Assembly (NCBI GenBank): GCA_963662175.1
Contig: OY759224.1
Span: forward strand, 22,143,489-22,207,488
Reading direction: 5' to 3'
Source: Aradus depressus
Lineage: Eukaryota > Arthropoda > Insecta > Hemiptera > Aradidae
DNA length: 64,000 bases
Shown here: positions 1-10,588 of the stretch, piece by piece
How the letters are laid out: every line of letters begins with the position of its first letter
Position numbering within the stretch: the first letter of the stretch is position 1
Notes under the pieces: model-generated
The model's input: only the letters and a program-made list of their open reading frames with translations
Told to the model about the DNA's origin: nothing
Database searches by the model: none
Made by a program: the position numbers and the translations under genes

Positions 1-27
1 AAACAACCATTTTTTTTTTTTTTGGAA

Positions 28-177
28 TCAATATCCGGAGCTTGTCAGAGCTCGAACCAGTTTTTTGTCGACCTCAACGAGCTGTTTTTAGCTTTAAATA
101 TCCCATACAGCCGACTGAGCAATCCTCGATTTAAACAATTTATTGAAAAGTATGACTTCCCAAAGAAGCAACTCTAA
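28..177 (+). pseudogene. hAT-type transposase fragment
   Basis: An open frame without a start Met runs from just after a T-tract to TAA at 175-177. It reads SSNQFFVDLNELFLALNIP, then YSRLSNPRFKQFIEKYDF. The pattern of an Asn-Ile-Pro stretch, L..P.F..F and Lys-Tyr is what I know from hAT/ZBED-like transposases just after the BED finger. About 50 residues remain; there is no finger, no catalytic core and no dimerisation domain here. The fragment lies upstream of the aldolase exons, probably in an aldolase intron. It could also be a host CGGBP1-like gene fragment. Family assignment rests on motif recognition only. Confidence 0.45.
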
Positions 178-811
178 GAAAAAACTAGTTTATTGTAAAC
201 GTATTTATTTTCCTTTTTTGTAACGTTCCTTTATTTTACATTTATTTATAAATATAATTAAAAATTTCCTATAAAAAAAAAATAAGATGTTATCAATTTT
301 GAATTAAAATTACTTTTAAAAAAAAGTTTAAATACTATTGCCTATCTACCTAATATTTTCTGATCAATTATTATGTTATTCCTAACTAAAATAGCTGTAG
401 AGTTTATTACGTTTATTGGTGAATCAAAATTAAATTAAAAATATTAAACCCCCGAAACAAAAAATAAACCTTTATTTATCTTAATAAATACAAATTGTGC
501 CGGAAATAGAACAAAATTACACTTTTTTGCAGAAATTAAGTCATTTTGAAAAATAAAAAAAGAACAGAAACGAAAGAAATTCACTGAAACATAAAAAAAA
601 TAATGAATGAAAAAATGTTATGCTACAAAAAATGTGTATCCTCTTCTTCTCCATGGGATAGTGACAGTAGGTGTCTTCAATGGTATTCTCGGGTGTATTG
701 GAAGCAGTAGGAAGTATGCCGTAAAAGCGCTTCGCTTCCTCATTAACGAGAAATAACGGCCTCACATGTTAGGAACGTGAGCGATGCTCAATATTGTTTC
801 CCAGCACCGCC
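178..811. other. AT-rich stretch, nothing recognised
   Basis: Very AT-rich, with several short A or T runs and no convincing exon. An ORF of 74 codons on - (541-765) has a low-complexity Phe/Leu-rich tail and looks fortuitous. The last eight bases are the left target duplication of the following hAT element. Probably intron of the aldolase gene. Confidence 0.4.
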
Positions 812-1425
812 CAGGGGCGTATCCGCCCCCCCCCCCCTGGCCAGAGCAAAAAACCAAGATAAAAATTAAATAAACTAAAAAAATAGTTTTTATTAAAAAT
901 GGATTGCTTGCAAGTTACCAATAGGATCTTCGAATTTCCCATGCGTCTGATTCCTAAATCAGCAATCAGCTGTTACATAAATGTACATGTACAAAACAAG
1001 TCATATTACATTTATTTAAATATATATGAATTCCATCATTTCATTTCCTCGCTCAAAATCGTTATTTATGTTATACTTTATACTCTTGAAGCTGATTTTA
1101 CATGCGCACTAAAAATGCAAAGTGCAGCAGCAGCAAATGCACGCTATTGGCTGTGAGTCATTTAATTCTAAAAGCACAGAAACCACAGGTGCATTTGCTG
1201 TTGCTGCGCTTTGCATTTTTGCTGCTCATGTAAAGTCAACTTAAGTATTACAGTCACTGGTTACCTCAGGGGGAGCTTCTAGAGGTCCGAGTCTCCCAAA
1301 TTAATAACAAAAAGTCTGCAGCGCTAACCACGGAAACTGCGAGCTGTGCCCCCGGGAGTCTATAACTCCCACTCCTGTAGCCTAACTTTGCCCCCTCCCT
1401 GCTCAAAATCCTGGCTACGCTCCTG
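812..1425. mobile_element. non-autonomous hAT element with 8-bp target duplication
   Basis: The left end is CAGGGGCGTATCCGCC and the right end, read inward on -, is CAGGAGCGTAGCCAGG. The element is flanked by a perfect 8-bp duplication GCACCGCC at 804-811 and 1426-1433. The CAGGG-type ends and 8-bp duplication are the hAT signature. It is about 0.6 kb, has no transposase, and contains an internal hairpin (1093-1240). Confidence 0.85.
1093..1240. repeat. large imperfect hairpin inside the hAT element
   Basis: The left arm TTTACATG...AAAAATGCAAAG...GCAGCAGCAAATGCA is answered on the right by TGCATTTGCTG..TGCTGC.CTTTGCATTTTT...CATGTAAA. Arms are roughly 45 nt with a loop of about 50 nt. It is an internal palindrome of the MITE; no host function is implied. 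Confidence 0.7.
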
Positions 1426-1602
1426 GCACCGCCTATTTTCAACTACATGTTTTTTTTAGTAAATCTCATAGTTTTTCCCGTAGATTCCTCATATATTTTT
1501 CTATTTTGACTTATGCAAGGACCAACGCCTTGCTATGAAATTTAATATCGATTCTGTAAGCAATAAATAAATTTGAAAATTAAGTGGATATGTTTGGTAT
1601 AG

Positions 1603-1768
1603 GTACCCTGTGCAGTGATGGGTATAGGCTGTCTGACAGGCTCACTGACTGAAGAAGAGGCTACAACCAACCTGGATGCAGTGAACAAGTTCGTCGCAAG
1701 GAAACCATGGCCCATCACCTTCGCCTTTGGACGAGGACTCCAGATCTCTGCCATGAAGACATGGGCAG
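1603..1768 (+). CDS. fructose-bisphosphate aldolase (class I), penultimate coding exon
   Basis: After the acceptor TTTGGTATAG the exon reads VPCAVMGIGCLTGSLTEEEA, then TNLDAVNKFVARKPWPITFA and FGRGLQISAMKTWAG, and stops at the donor G|GTAAGA with the Gly codon split after its first base. This is the late barrel segment of class I aldolase, usually VPPAVPGI.FLSGGQSEEEA and PW.LTFSYGRALQ. The Arg of the GR motif, which binds substrate phosphate in the family, is kept; the usual GGQ is replaced by GSL. The enzyme cleaves fructose-1,6-bisphosphate in cytosolic glycolysis and gluconeogenesis. Exons coding for the Schiff-base lysine are not in the window and must lie left of position 1. The divergence suggests a paralogue, but there is no stop or frameshift. 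Confidence 0.93.
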
Positions 1769-3400
1769 GTAAGACTTGTATTCCTAGGAGGTGGTGAAAA
1801 AAAAAGTAATGTCTAAGTGATGCGATACTCACGAGAATCGATGTGTAAACATCTGCTTTAATTTCGAAAATTTGCTGTCGTGCACTGTTTTGATTAAAAT
1901 TTGTTTTATAATGTTACAATAAGAAAAGTAGTATGAGGAATTAAACTTTCAAATTTATTTGTGACAGCTAAAATAAGGTATACGAATATACAACTGTGAT
2001 TGTAGTCTCTCTAAATACTGCGAGAATATAGCGTCAATGGTAGATTTCGAATTTGTTGTTGAAATGCTTCGATTCGTATTCATTTGTAGATTAAGTTAAA
2101 GAAAAGTTGGTAATTAAAGTTGTTGAAATAAAGTCATTAAATCAACTGAAATAGGTTAAAATATTATATTATTTGTTATGACAACAAATATATTATTTAT
2201 TGATCGATATTTTCAGCAGTTATTATTATTATTATTTATTAAAAAAGTATCAACTATAAAAAAACTTTTATTAAGCTTATAAAGGAGTAGAAAAATCTCC
2301 TTTTCCATTTTCCAACAAAAAAAATCAACTTTTGAGGGCGGAATGTTTGGAATCAACCAAAAATGACAACCTATCTTAGATTCTTAATACTTTTAATGCA
2401 GATTTATTTCAATTTTCTGGCCAATTTTAATTACTAGCAAGATTTATTATAATTGTTATGATGTTCAATAAAATAACAAAAACGACGAAAAATTTATTCA
2501 TGAAATATATAAAGGATAAAAATGTTTTAAAGTTACCAACTTTTATAAAACTTTGGGTTTTGAACTCAATTTTTAACGCTTTAGAAAAATATTGAATATC
2601 ACTTTTTCTCATTCATTTATGATACTTGTCGAAGATAAATGCTTACTTTAATTAAAAATGAAGTAATTTACTGAAATAATAAATATAAAATTAAAATAAA
2701 AACATGTGAGGTTTATATTGACCCGAGGTGACTACAAGTGTAATACAAACCCAGGTGATTGCTCGTGGGTTAAGCTATCGAAGCATCTTGTGTTTGTGCG
2801 CTGCGCGCGCAACCGTCCGTCACACACACTAACACAGCATTCACATCAACGAAACTTACGCTCTGACGGTCTGAGACAGCCCCTAAAGAGAGCTAAGATT
2901 TGTTTACATATCAAAAAAAAAAAAACCTATTAAATCCTTCGCGCAATAAATAATAATACTCCAATGGTGGCACCGGATCTGGGAGATCCATCTTTAAGGT
3001 ACATATTTGTAAATTAATTTAGCGCGCGCGGGCTGACGCCCTCTCTTCCACTATTCACTTATCTTACATAGTGTAAACATTGAGCGGGGCTCAACTCAAA
3101 TACCCCAATAACTGTCGATGTAATGAATGTATTGACATGAAATTTCATATTTAAAGTCAAAATCCAATGAGGACATAAGCTGTCAAATTTCAGCGATATC
3201 GACTGAGAGGGAGGGGGGTTCAGGGGAGGAGGCTCAATTAAAAAACTCTAATAACTGCCAATATAATGAATTTATCTACGCAACACTTAGTACGAGGATT
3301 TAGGGGCCCCAATGTTTGTGATATAGAGCCCTCAGACGCAAGTATAACTTTTTTTTTACATTATTTAAGTTACTTTATAATTTTTTTGTTTTTTGTCCAG
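1769..3400 (+). other. aldolase last intron
   Basis: A GT-AG intron of 1,632 bp, phase 1, between the two aldolase exons. It starts GTAAGA and ends TTTTGTCCAG. Content is AT-rich, with a short GC-rich patch near 2795-2870 (CGCGCGC) and two DUR units at 3083-3310. No other gene was recognised. Confidence 0.85.
3083..3310 (+). repeat. DUR array, two units
   Basis: Two degenerate units about 145 bp apart each read CTCAA..AA..C.AATAACTG, then AATGAAT and a TC/TTGACA-like core, then a G-rich GGGAGGGGGG stretch. This is the same dispersed repeat found throughout the window; it sits inside the aldolase intron. Confidence 0.7.
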
Positions 3401-3552
3401 GTAGAGATGAGTGTATACCTTCTGCTCGGAGTATTTTTGTCGAAAGATGTCGTGCCAATAGTCTGGCAACGTTGGGTAAATATATGCCAAGTCATTTGGT
3501 TAAAAAACCTGGAGATGAAGGAGAGTTGTACATTAAGGGTCACTGTTTCTAA
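3401..3552 (+). CDS. fructose-bisphosphate aldolase, terminal coding exon
   Basis: The exon starts right after TTTTGTCCAG. Its first two bases complete the split Gly codon, and it reads RDECIPSARSIFVERCRANS, then LATLGKYMPSHLVKKPGDEG and ELYIKGHCF before TAA at 3550-3552. It matches the class I aldolase tail: an amphipathic helix ending RA.ANS.A..GKY, then a flexible C-terminus that usually ends in NHAY. The last residue here is Phe. In the family the C-terminal Tyr takes part in proton transfer, so this is a notable change. No frame damage is seen. There is no clean AATAAA; AATATAAA near 3690 is a candidate, just before a SINE-A copy. Confidence 0.93.
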
Positions 3553-3708
3553 CAAATACAATATACAATATAAATTATTAACGTCTTGTTATTATATTAG
3601 AAAATATAATTATTATTATTGTCACATAACAGAATTAACATCCAATGCCATTTTCATCATGTGTATCAGATTGAACTTTGTTATTGATTAAATATAAAAT
3701 TACTCTCG

Positions 3709-4036
3709 AGGGCGCCGGTAGCTCAGTGGTATGCGTGCTTGTCTTCTAAGCTCATGAACCTGAATTCGAAATCCGACCGTGGCCCTTAGTTTATTTTATC
3801 TGGGAGGTAAAATAAACTTAAGTACGCCGTCCTTCGGATGGAACGTTAAGCGATGGTCCCGAGTCTGTACGATGTCAGGTACTCGTTAAAGATCCCTGCC
3901 CTAGGTGAATAGAAATTGAGGACTCCATAGTAGAGTCGGGCTCATGTCCACCAGAGTGACGAAAGAACGCTTTGGTAGTAGGCGATATGACCTCGTAGTT
4001 AAAGCCCGGGCATGAGTCATAAAACCTAACCTAAAA
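3709..4036 (+). mobile_element. SINE-A copy
   Basis: tRNA-derived head GGGCGCCGGTAGCTCAGTGG with an A box (TAGCTCAGTGG) and a degraded B box. The body hairpin TTTATTTTA..TAAAATAAA follows, then the conserved 3' domain (CCAGAGTGACGAAAG..GCCCGGGCATGAGTCAT) and the tail AAAACCTAACCTAA. It lies directly downstream of the aldolase gene. Confidence 0.9.
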
Positions 4037-4057
4037 TTATTCTCACGTGCAGAATGA

Positions 4058-4240
4058 ATGTACACAGAGAAACTATATTTTTGCGGCAAGAAGATATCTC
4101 CTTGGCATTATCTTCTTACAGCAGGAAGGTAAATCTTCTAACCGCAACAAGATTAATCTTCTTGCGGTAAGAAGTATTTACTCTTGCCCGCGAGAATATT
4201 GTCCTTGCCGTAAGCATATATTTTTCTCATTGTAACAAAC
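4058..4240. mobile_element. MITE-like element with imperfect terminal inverted repeats
   Basis: ACAGAGAAACTATATTTTTG then CGGCAAG on the left mirrors CTTGCCGTAAGCATATATTT then TTCTCATTGT on the right (about 28 bp, imperfect). Inside are several small palindromes of the CTTCTTGCGGTAAGAAG kind. No convincing target duplication was seen, so the class is unknown. Confidence 0.5.
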
Positions 4241-4546
4241 ATACCTGCCATATAAATTTATAGATAGAATTAGCTTCTTTGGCACTAGTCAGATTCATAG
4301 TTCAGATTCCATAAAACTGTGTACAATTGTACAATCAGCTAAACGAGGGAACATTCTGCACAGTTCATTTCTTGAGATGAAATACATAGGATATATTTAC
4401 AAATATGATACAAATCTTTTGTTTTCTGTAAATTATATATTGAACATATTTCATTTCACAATGTTTAAGTTAAGAAACGCGAGTATTTTAGTACTTTATT
4501 TTTTAGACTTATATACGAAATAGGCTTTTATATACGAAATATTGCC

Positions 4547-4605
4547 TACTATCAGAGCGCTCAGGTGACATGAGTCCGACTCTACAGTAGTAGTCCTAAA
4601 TTTTG
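4547..4605 (-). mobile_element. SINE-A fragment
   Basis: The 3' domain of SINE-A in reverse (GCCTACTATCAGAGCGCTC, then GACATGAGTCCGACTCTAC and AGTCCTAAATTTTG); head and tail are lost. Confidence 0.7.
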
Positions 4606-4930
4606 TGTTGTCCATGTTTAATTACTTAGAGTCTTTAACAAGTATCTGACATTTTCTTATCAGAGTTACCGTACATAAATCCTCCTATAAGATCTTTCAA
4701 AATTATCTTTTGTTGGAGCGTAGCTCCTTACATGCCGTTGGTCTCTCTGGCAGTGAGTTGGTAAAAACGTTACGACACGGAAATGGCAACGAAAGTTTCA
4801 CTCTCCCCTCTCCGACTCCGCCGACCGGCATTAGGAAGGTTTGGGAGGGGCGGGCGGAGGGGAGGGGATGAATGAACCTTGGCGTGCTTTGTATCGATAA
4901 ATATGACTCCCCAATCATTGAATATGACCT

Positions 4931-5270
4931 TTGATTTTGTCTGGAGATTTAATTGATAATTTTTCAGAAGAGAGGGCTAAGCCATTGATTAAGTTTCTTT
5001 TTGACACATTAAAACTGAGAATGGTTACTGATCGAAAGTTAACTACAACAAGAGATTATCAACATAAACGTGGCACAACTATAGACGCTGTTTTTGCAAG
5101 ATTCGTAGGAAAGATTGACTCTAAAATTTATGTTTCTTACTTTAGATTTTGAAGAAAATAATGTGCATGATACTGAATGTGACGAGTCTAGGTCAATAAC
5201 TATTCATAACAATCATGAAAATAATGTGGCAAAATCTGATGATATGGATGTTGATAGATTAAGTTTATGA
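4931..5270 (+). pseudogene. endonuclease (EEP-like) C-terminal fragment of a transposon
   Basis: The frame reads ILSGDLIDNFSEERAKPLIK, then FLFDTLKLRMVTDRKLTTTR and RGTTIDAVFARFVGKIDSKI, ending VSYF. A one-base slip then lets it continue as EENNVHDTECDESRSITIHN to a stop near 5270. The pattern GDx(N)xxF...PLI.FL..T..L.MV...TT...GTTIDAVF.R is typical of apurinic-type endonuclease domains in insect mobile elements, including Helitron-linked ones. The catalytic GD.N Asn appears changed (GDLID). The frameshift and missing N-terminus make it a relic. The host element is not determined. Confidence 0.45.
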
Positions 5271-5529
5271 ATAATAATTATTGTTATAAACATAATTATT
5301 ACTATAAACTACATGACAATGTACAATACCGATAAACTTTCTCAAGCAAAATACTTGGAAAATACTAGTGATGAAATGATTCTATGTACATTATTCCATG
5401 ACAAATTGTATATTATACGATAGAATCATATATTATACTATTTTAATATTATAATAATATGTAAATATATATTGTTACAACTGCTCTACAATATTTCATT
5501 CTTGAATACTCTCCTAAGATCGATCACTT

Positions 5530-6230
5530 TCAACATAACTCCTTAATCCTCAAACTGTAAGGTCGGGGTCTAAAGGCGCTGTATTTTCTGGGTTGCTCCT
5601 TACCACTTGGACTTAAGGCCATATGACGTCAGATAACCTCTCACTCAGACTTCCTCACATGTCAGAGGTGAGTGAACTGCACATATTTACAGCTATTATT
5701 ATAAGTCAACTTTTATTTGGGGTCCCTTGGGACCCCACCTTACCATTTTGCCTGACATTTTGCCAGATGAGAAGATTGATGATATTTTCGACGTAGAGCC
5801 CGACGAATGTAGCCCAACTGATTGTGCCGACATCGAAAGAACTTTCATAGTAGACAAAGATGAAGAAACAAATTGCCAGGTTCTAAGGGTGATGCCCGTG
5901 GACTCACAGATGAAGAGAAACTTTTTCGGCTATTTATGAAAGATGAATTAGTGGAGAAAATAGTTCAGCATAGAAATGAGGATATTGAGAGATGTGTACA
6001 AAATGACACTTGACAAGAGTGGTTTATATCGTACATCCGACCTCTAATAGGTTTACTTACATTTCTTTTTTTGTACTAAGACTGAATAATTACTACCTAT
6101 TGTTTAATAAATCATTTTGAAGTTATTTTTTGTTGTTTTTTAACCTTAAAATATTTAAAATGATTTAATTTAAGCTGAAAATGATTGAAAATTCCGATTG
6201 GGGTCCAATGGACCCCGCCTTACCGTTTCT
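5530..6230 (+). pseudogene. piggyBac-like transposase N-terminal remnant
   Basis: The first frame, from about 5727, is acidic: PDEKIDDIFDVEPDECSPTD, then CADIERTFIVDKDEETNCQV. A shifted frame continues LTDEEKLFRLFMKDELVEKI, then VQHRNEDIERC, with one stop. The F..F..DELVE.IV..TN pattern is how piggyBac (DDE_Tnp_1_7) transposases begin their core. The segment is bracketed by similar GTAAGG.CGGGGTC and GACCCCGCCTTAC sequences, which may be terminal repeats. I could not find clean TTAA duplications. The catalytic region is absent. Confidence 0.45.
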
Positions 6231-6889
6231 TCTCGCCTAGATCATCTTACCATTAGAGGTTTAAGAGCATGCATTCGTCAATTCGATTACTTTTCCTTAA
6301 TAAATTTACATAGACAATTTTATAATTTTAATTTGAAATGATTTCAATTTAAAATTATTTTCAACCAAAAACATGATGGAGGAGCTCCGCTCCTGCCGCG
6401 CGTTCCGCTACGCACACCGGTTTTTAATATTTGCATTACTAATATCCTTACCTTTTGGTTTGTGTATTCTGATTTCATAAATAATACATTATTACAGTAT
6501 CATTTCTCCCATTTATTTTTTGTTTTCTCAAAAATTAGCAACAGAGGTTTCGGGAAGCTGTCCTCAACAGTATCTATAATGTTGTGTTCTTTAGGTTAAA
6601 CATTCCTTCTGTCAATCAGAATCTTTTTAAACACCTAGTCATTTTGAAATGTTTAACGAGTTTTCGTGTCTTCATTTTAACATTGTCCAATAATTTTCTT
6701 TATTTTTATTCATTATTGGATAATGTGGAAACTACACCTAACAACAATAAACTTTTTAATCAGTATGGTCTTTAATTTATTGAATATATTTCATTTAATT
6801 ACTCACTATATACACACGCGCACAGTCCTGTAGGTTGCGTCTCTTATACCCACTCCTTAGGTTTTGCGATAGGTAAGACAGGTACGGAG

Positions 6890-7930
6890 AGGGGGAAATG
6901 AGGAGTCACAGCGACCATCTGGCGGCTCGGTGGAGTACAACTAGGAGGACCAGTCCCAAGTAAGGATGAGTGCCCGGGTCCAGCGTATGATTCGGGAAGG
7001 TTTACAGTGCAATCCACTTTCCAAGGTTAAAAAAATAGGCAATATATTCTTCTCAAACTTGAATAAAAATATTTTTAGAAATGATTGTAAATATTGATTT
7101 TTTTCATAGTTGCTTACCTAACCAGAGTATTCAGTTTTGTCTTTTTATTCCTAATAAATAAAGTCAGTGAATTAGGCAATTAAGTTTCTGCTCTCCCGTC
7201 ATAATTTTGTACTATATTAATATTTGAATTACATAGTGGCTTCTGAATATTCATACTAAATTTTGTGTCGATACATTCACTACATCTGCAATTATTAGAA
7301 TTTTTTGGGTTGAGGCGATTTGGCTGAAATTTAACAGGTATTATCCTCATGGGGTTTTTGATTTTAAATATGAAATTTCAATGTTGATACATTCATTACA
7401 TAGGCAGTTATTTGGGTTTTTGTGTTGAGCCCCACTCTCCTTCGGTCGATTTGGCTGAAATGTACCAGGTAGGTAGCCCATGCACGAAGGACCAACTCGT
7501 GCTTTAGCCCTGAGTAGATCACGCGTGACCAGCGCGTGGAATGGCGACTGCCACAGGTAGACCATGCGGGACCAGCGCGTGGATCAGGGATGAACTGAGT
7601 ACCCGGGACCAAGGAGAGTGAGGAAGTTTACCGAGACACGAGTGACCATCTCGCGCCAGAGTCGTCCACGTGTGAACAGCACGTGGGCACGCTTCTGGGA
7701 GATCGGAAAGAGATGGTTAGATTCAAGGAAAATAATAAGAGTTAGATCAAGATATTAGCTTTTTTATTAGCTAGACAGAGGTGTGTGGAGTGCTGGATAC
7801 ACACTGCCGGACTGGCTCGACGACCCTGTTTATATAGCGGCTGCCCCACCCCTGGGGGTGCCACATAGGAGTGGAACCCTTCAGTGTAGGATGTTCTTCA
7901 CACCTGTCTGTAATATTTGTTTTTATTATT
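6890..7930 (-). other. possible decayed LTR-retrotransposon region
   Basis: On - there is a TATA box (GCTATATAAACAGG, about 7830), then an initiator-like CAGTCCGGCAGTG about 30 nt downstream. AATAAA follows (about 7760), and further on TGGCGCGAGATGGTC could be a primer-binding site. That order fits the U3-R-U5-PBS end of an LTR element. Downstream (7480-7700) a GACCAGCGCGTGG-like motif recurs five times. No gag or pol was recognised, and no second LTR was found. DUR sequence interrupts it at 7240-7480. Confidence 0.3.
7240..7480 (-). repeat. DUR units
   Basis: Two reverse-oriented units with GTCGATACATTCA and GTTGATACATTCATTACAT cores, each followed by GCAGTTATT and TTGAG(C) G-poor/C-rich segments, typical of DUR. 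Confidence 0.7.
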
Positions 7931-7934
7931 TTTT

Positions 7935-8160
7935 AACCCCCGATGCAAACGGAGGTGTGTAATAAGTTTGAAGCCTTTGTCTGTGTGTGTGTCTGTTTGT
8001 GCCATCGTAGCTCCAAGACGGCTGAACCGATTTCAAAGAGGTTTTTTGTTTCAAAAGCTGGTATTTGCGAGATGGTAGGGATGTCGGCCTCTATTACAGC
8101 TAGAGACTTGGAGTTTGAGCTCAAATGTTTATAAGGCCAAGCCCCTCCCCCCCTTTTACA
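7935..8160 (+). repeat. dispersed repeat with TG-rich segment
   Basis: ACCCCCGATGCAAACGGAGG, then TGTGTAATAAGTTTGAAG.., a (TGTG)n-rich stretch, then GCCATCGTAGCTCCAAGACG and GCTGAACCGATTT. I recognise this layout as a repeat seen widely in arthropod genomes; its class is not clear to me. A partial DUR unit follows at 8355-8430. Confidence 0.35.
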
Positions 8161-8429
8161 GGTTTATTCTTTGCGTCGTTTTTTTTTTTAAATTTAATAT
8201 TTCATAGAACATATTTATTTTTAAATGTATTTATATTTTTAATTAATATATTTTGGTACGCAGGACTGGTATTAGCTATTAGAGTTCGTCCCAACTGCTG
8301 AGGTGTCCTATGTATTCCTTCTGCTAGGAGTGCCTTCGTTCAGACCAGTCAACTCAGGGCATACTACACAAAAACTTTAATAACTGCTCATGTAATGAAT
8401 GTATCGACATAAAATGTTCATATATTTTA

Positions 8430-9110
8430 TCTATTAATCGAATAACTGGCTAATCATCACTGATTAAGGCCCTCTGCACACGGAGCTTCACAACAGAAAC
8501 TGATCAGTGATGCAAATTACTAAGTCACTTTCTATGTAAGTAATGTGTATTACTAATGCTAAAAATTTTAAAAGGGTGAATTCCCATTTAGGTATTTTGA
8601 AACGTTACGATTAAAAAAAAAAAACTGGCTTTTGCAGTCCGAGAAGGACAATTGAGAATTATTCATTATAATAGTATTATACTTGTGATGTAAACAACTA
8701 CACACATTGTAATTATTAAAATATTCTAGACTTAATTACTATTATTATTATTTTTCAAATCGCAGAAGTGTTGATACACATTAATAAATTAATTGCTGAA
8801 TATAAACAGAGATTGAACCATTCGCATTTGTTAAAAAATGAATGGAGAACCCCAAAGATTGGTATCCCTATCCACAATATACAATGATGATCCGGCTGCC
8901 ATGGTTGCACAGAAGAAACTATTAATATCGATCTCTAGAGAGTAGCCTCGTGTGCGGAACTGCGTCACTAATGAGTCAGTAACCGTTTAGCAATTTGAAT
9001 CACAAACTAGTTTAATTACTTTTGAGTAAAACCTCGAAATTACACAAAGACTAGTAACTTGCCTTGGCGAGAAAAATAGGAAAAAAAAAAATAAATAAAA
9101 ATTTAGTGTG
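8430..9110. other. intergenic stretch, no recognised gene
   Basis: AT-rich sequence downstream of chitin-binding gene A. Weakly mirrored CTGCACACGGAG (about 8473) and CTCGTGTGCGG (about 8948) may be worn transposon ends, but no target duplication was seen. Confidence 0.3.
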
Positions 9111-9118
9111 AATAATGG

Positions 9119-9124
9119 TTTATT
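9119..9124 (-). terminator. polyadenylation signal of gene A
   Basis: AATAAA on - lies about 38 nt past the TAA of chitin-binding gene A, the normal position for a poly(A) signal. Confidence 0.75.
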
Positions 9125-9161
9125 AATTTGAACAAAGTAGTTTTAACAGTTGAAGATTGCA

Positions 9162-10588
9162 TTAAGCGCATTTGGCTCCCCAGTACTTACACCTTAAGGA
9201 CTCAGAATCAAACTGCTGGAAGGTACCGCAGCTCCGTTTGGTGAAGACGACCCCATTGATACACTCAAGGTAGTGACTGCAATCCTCCTTGATGGCCTTC
9301 CTCTCCTTGTTTTTGCAGACAGGTGGACGAGGGCTGGTCGTGTGCCCTGATTCCGTCTTGGGAGCTGGGCTTTTCGTGGCTGGACCTTTTGTTGTTGGTT
9401 TAGTTTTGGGGGGCTCTTTACATGGACTGTCCCAGACAAATTGACATTTCCCAGATTTTGAATCAAAATTTCGACACTGTGTACACTCTTGTACTATCCA
9501 TTTTCCCTGAATACATCGTTTGTACGTTTTACAAGAATTAGGGATTGGTTGAACTTCTGAATCTTCACATTCACCAACTTTTGTTGATACTTTTTTTGTG
9601 AAAAAAGGTCTTTCATTTTCTTCGTTTATATTGATTACAACAGGTTCATTTTGGTTATTACCCTGTTCACAAAAACCGTCCCTGGTACAAGTCATGTTAT
9701 TTTTGTCAAAATGTCCACCTTGACAGCTCATTTCTATACCGTTAATTTGATACCGTGTGCAGTCAACAGCTCTTATTGTACAAGACTCCTTTCTACATCC
9801 ATTTTTAGAAAATGTCTCTCCTTCTGGACAGTGTTGTATTTCCACTTTTCCATTTTTACAAACACTATACGAAGAGCAGCTCAAAGGTTTCATTTCGTTT
9901 TCAATACATGTCTCATTTGTTAGATCATCATTTGAGCAGTCGTACGTGAAGAACCAAACACACATTTTCAACATGGGATTATACCTGTGTGCGACGCCAC
10001 ATGTTTTATCAGTCCATTGCCCTCTTTCACATTTGTGATAATGATTGCAAACATCACTTTTTCTGGTATCTCCAAATGTACATTGCTTACATTCAGGCTC
10101 GCATACATTTTTGATAGGATTATAATATATATTTTGATTAACATATAATATAGAGAAACAAGGTTTAACTTCCCATTTTCCTTGAACGCATTCTTCATAT
10201 TGATCACAGTCAGATACGGCACGTTTCTCCATTAGAGAACATTCTGGTTTGTCGCAAGTGAGTCCCCAAACGCATTTTTGTTCTTTCTCATTGAAAATGT
10301 GTAAAATTGGACAATATTTCAGAATTAATCTTCCCTCAGTGCAGTGTTGATAGAGTCGGCAACTGTCCGGATGAGCATACTGTTGAGTGTCACTGCAAGC
10401 TTTATTCGTTTCATTGCAATTCACATTCCATCTCCATTGACATTTTTTCGTTTTTGGATCAAAACTTTGTAAATTTGGACAAGAATTAATAATAAACTCA
10501 TTTTTTTCACACTTCATGTACTCCTTACATTTCCCTGGGATGTGAACTAACTCGCCCTCTTCGCAGGCGAGCGAGACTGACAGGAGAG
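9162..10588 (-). CDS. chitin-binding (CBM14/peritrophin-type) protein A, main exon
   Basis: A long exon encodes about 475 residues with roughly eight six-cysteine peritrophin-A (CBM14) modules. Seven run in series, the sixth being shortened. Then comes a Thr/Pro/Lys linker (PPKTKPTTKGPATKSPAPK) and a final module ending WGAKCA and TAA. The family binds chitin outside the cell, in cuticle or gut peritrophic matrix. The exon opens at acceptor TTTTGTTCACAG in phase 1 and starts (A)LLSVSLACEEGE, the end of a signal peptide, so a short first exon must lie at higher coordinates; I did not find it. The true exon end is 10588: an upstream in-frame start would be TTG and lies in the intron. B and C downstream are paralogues. 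Confidence 0.88.

Noticed and set aside
899..1156. ORF of 85 codons
   Set aside because: It lies wholly in the non-autonomous hAT element and includes its hairpin.
3266..3691. Long ORF of 141 codons over the aldolase terminal exon
   Set aside because: It runs in another frame across the intron and splice acceptor; the aldolase frame explains the conserved sequence.
3709..3790. tRNA-like sequence with A and B boxes (and about 20 similar sites)
   Set aside because: Every copy continues into the same SINE body and tail, and cloverleaf stems are broken; these are SINE-A or SINE-B heads, not tRNA genes.
8460..8960. GCACACGG / CCGTGTGC-like ends suggesting a Harbinger-type MITE
   Set aside because: Only about 10 bp match and no 3-bp target duplication was found.
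9651..10038. Two + strand ORFs opposite chitin-binding gene A, and similar ones at 17032
   Set aside because: Antisense shadows of the cysteine-rich exons.
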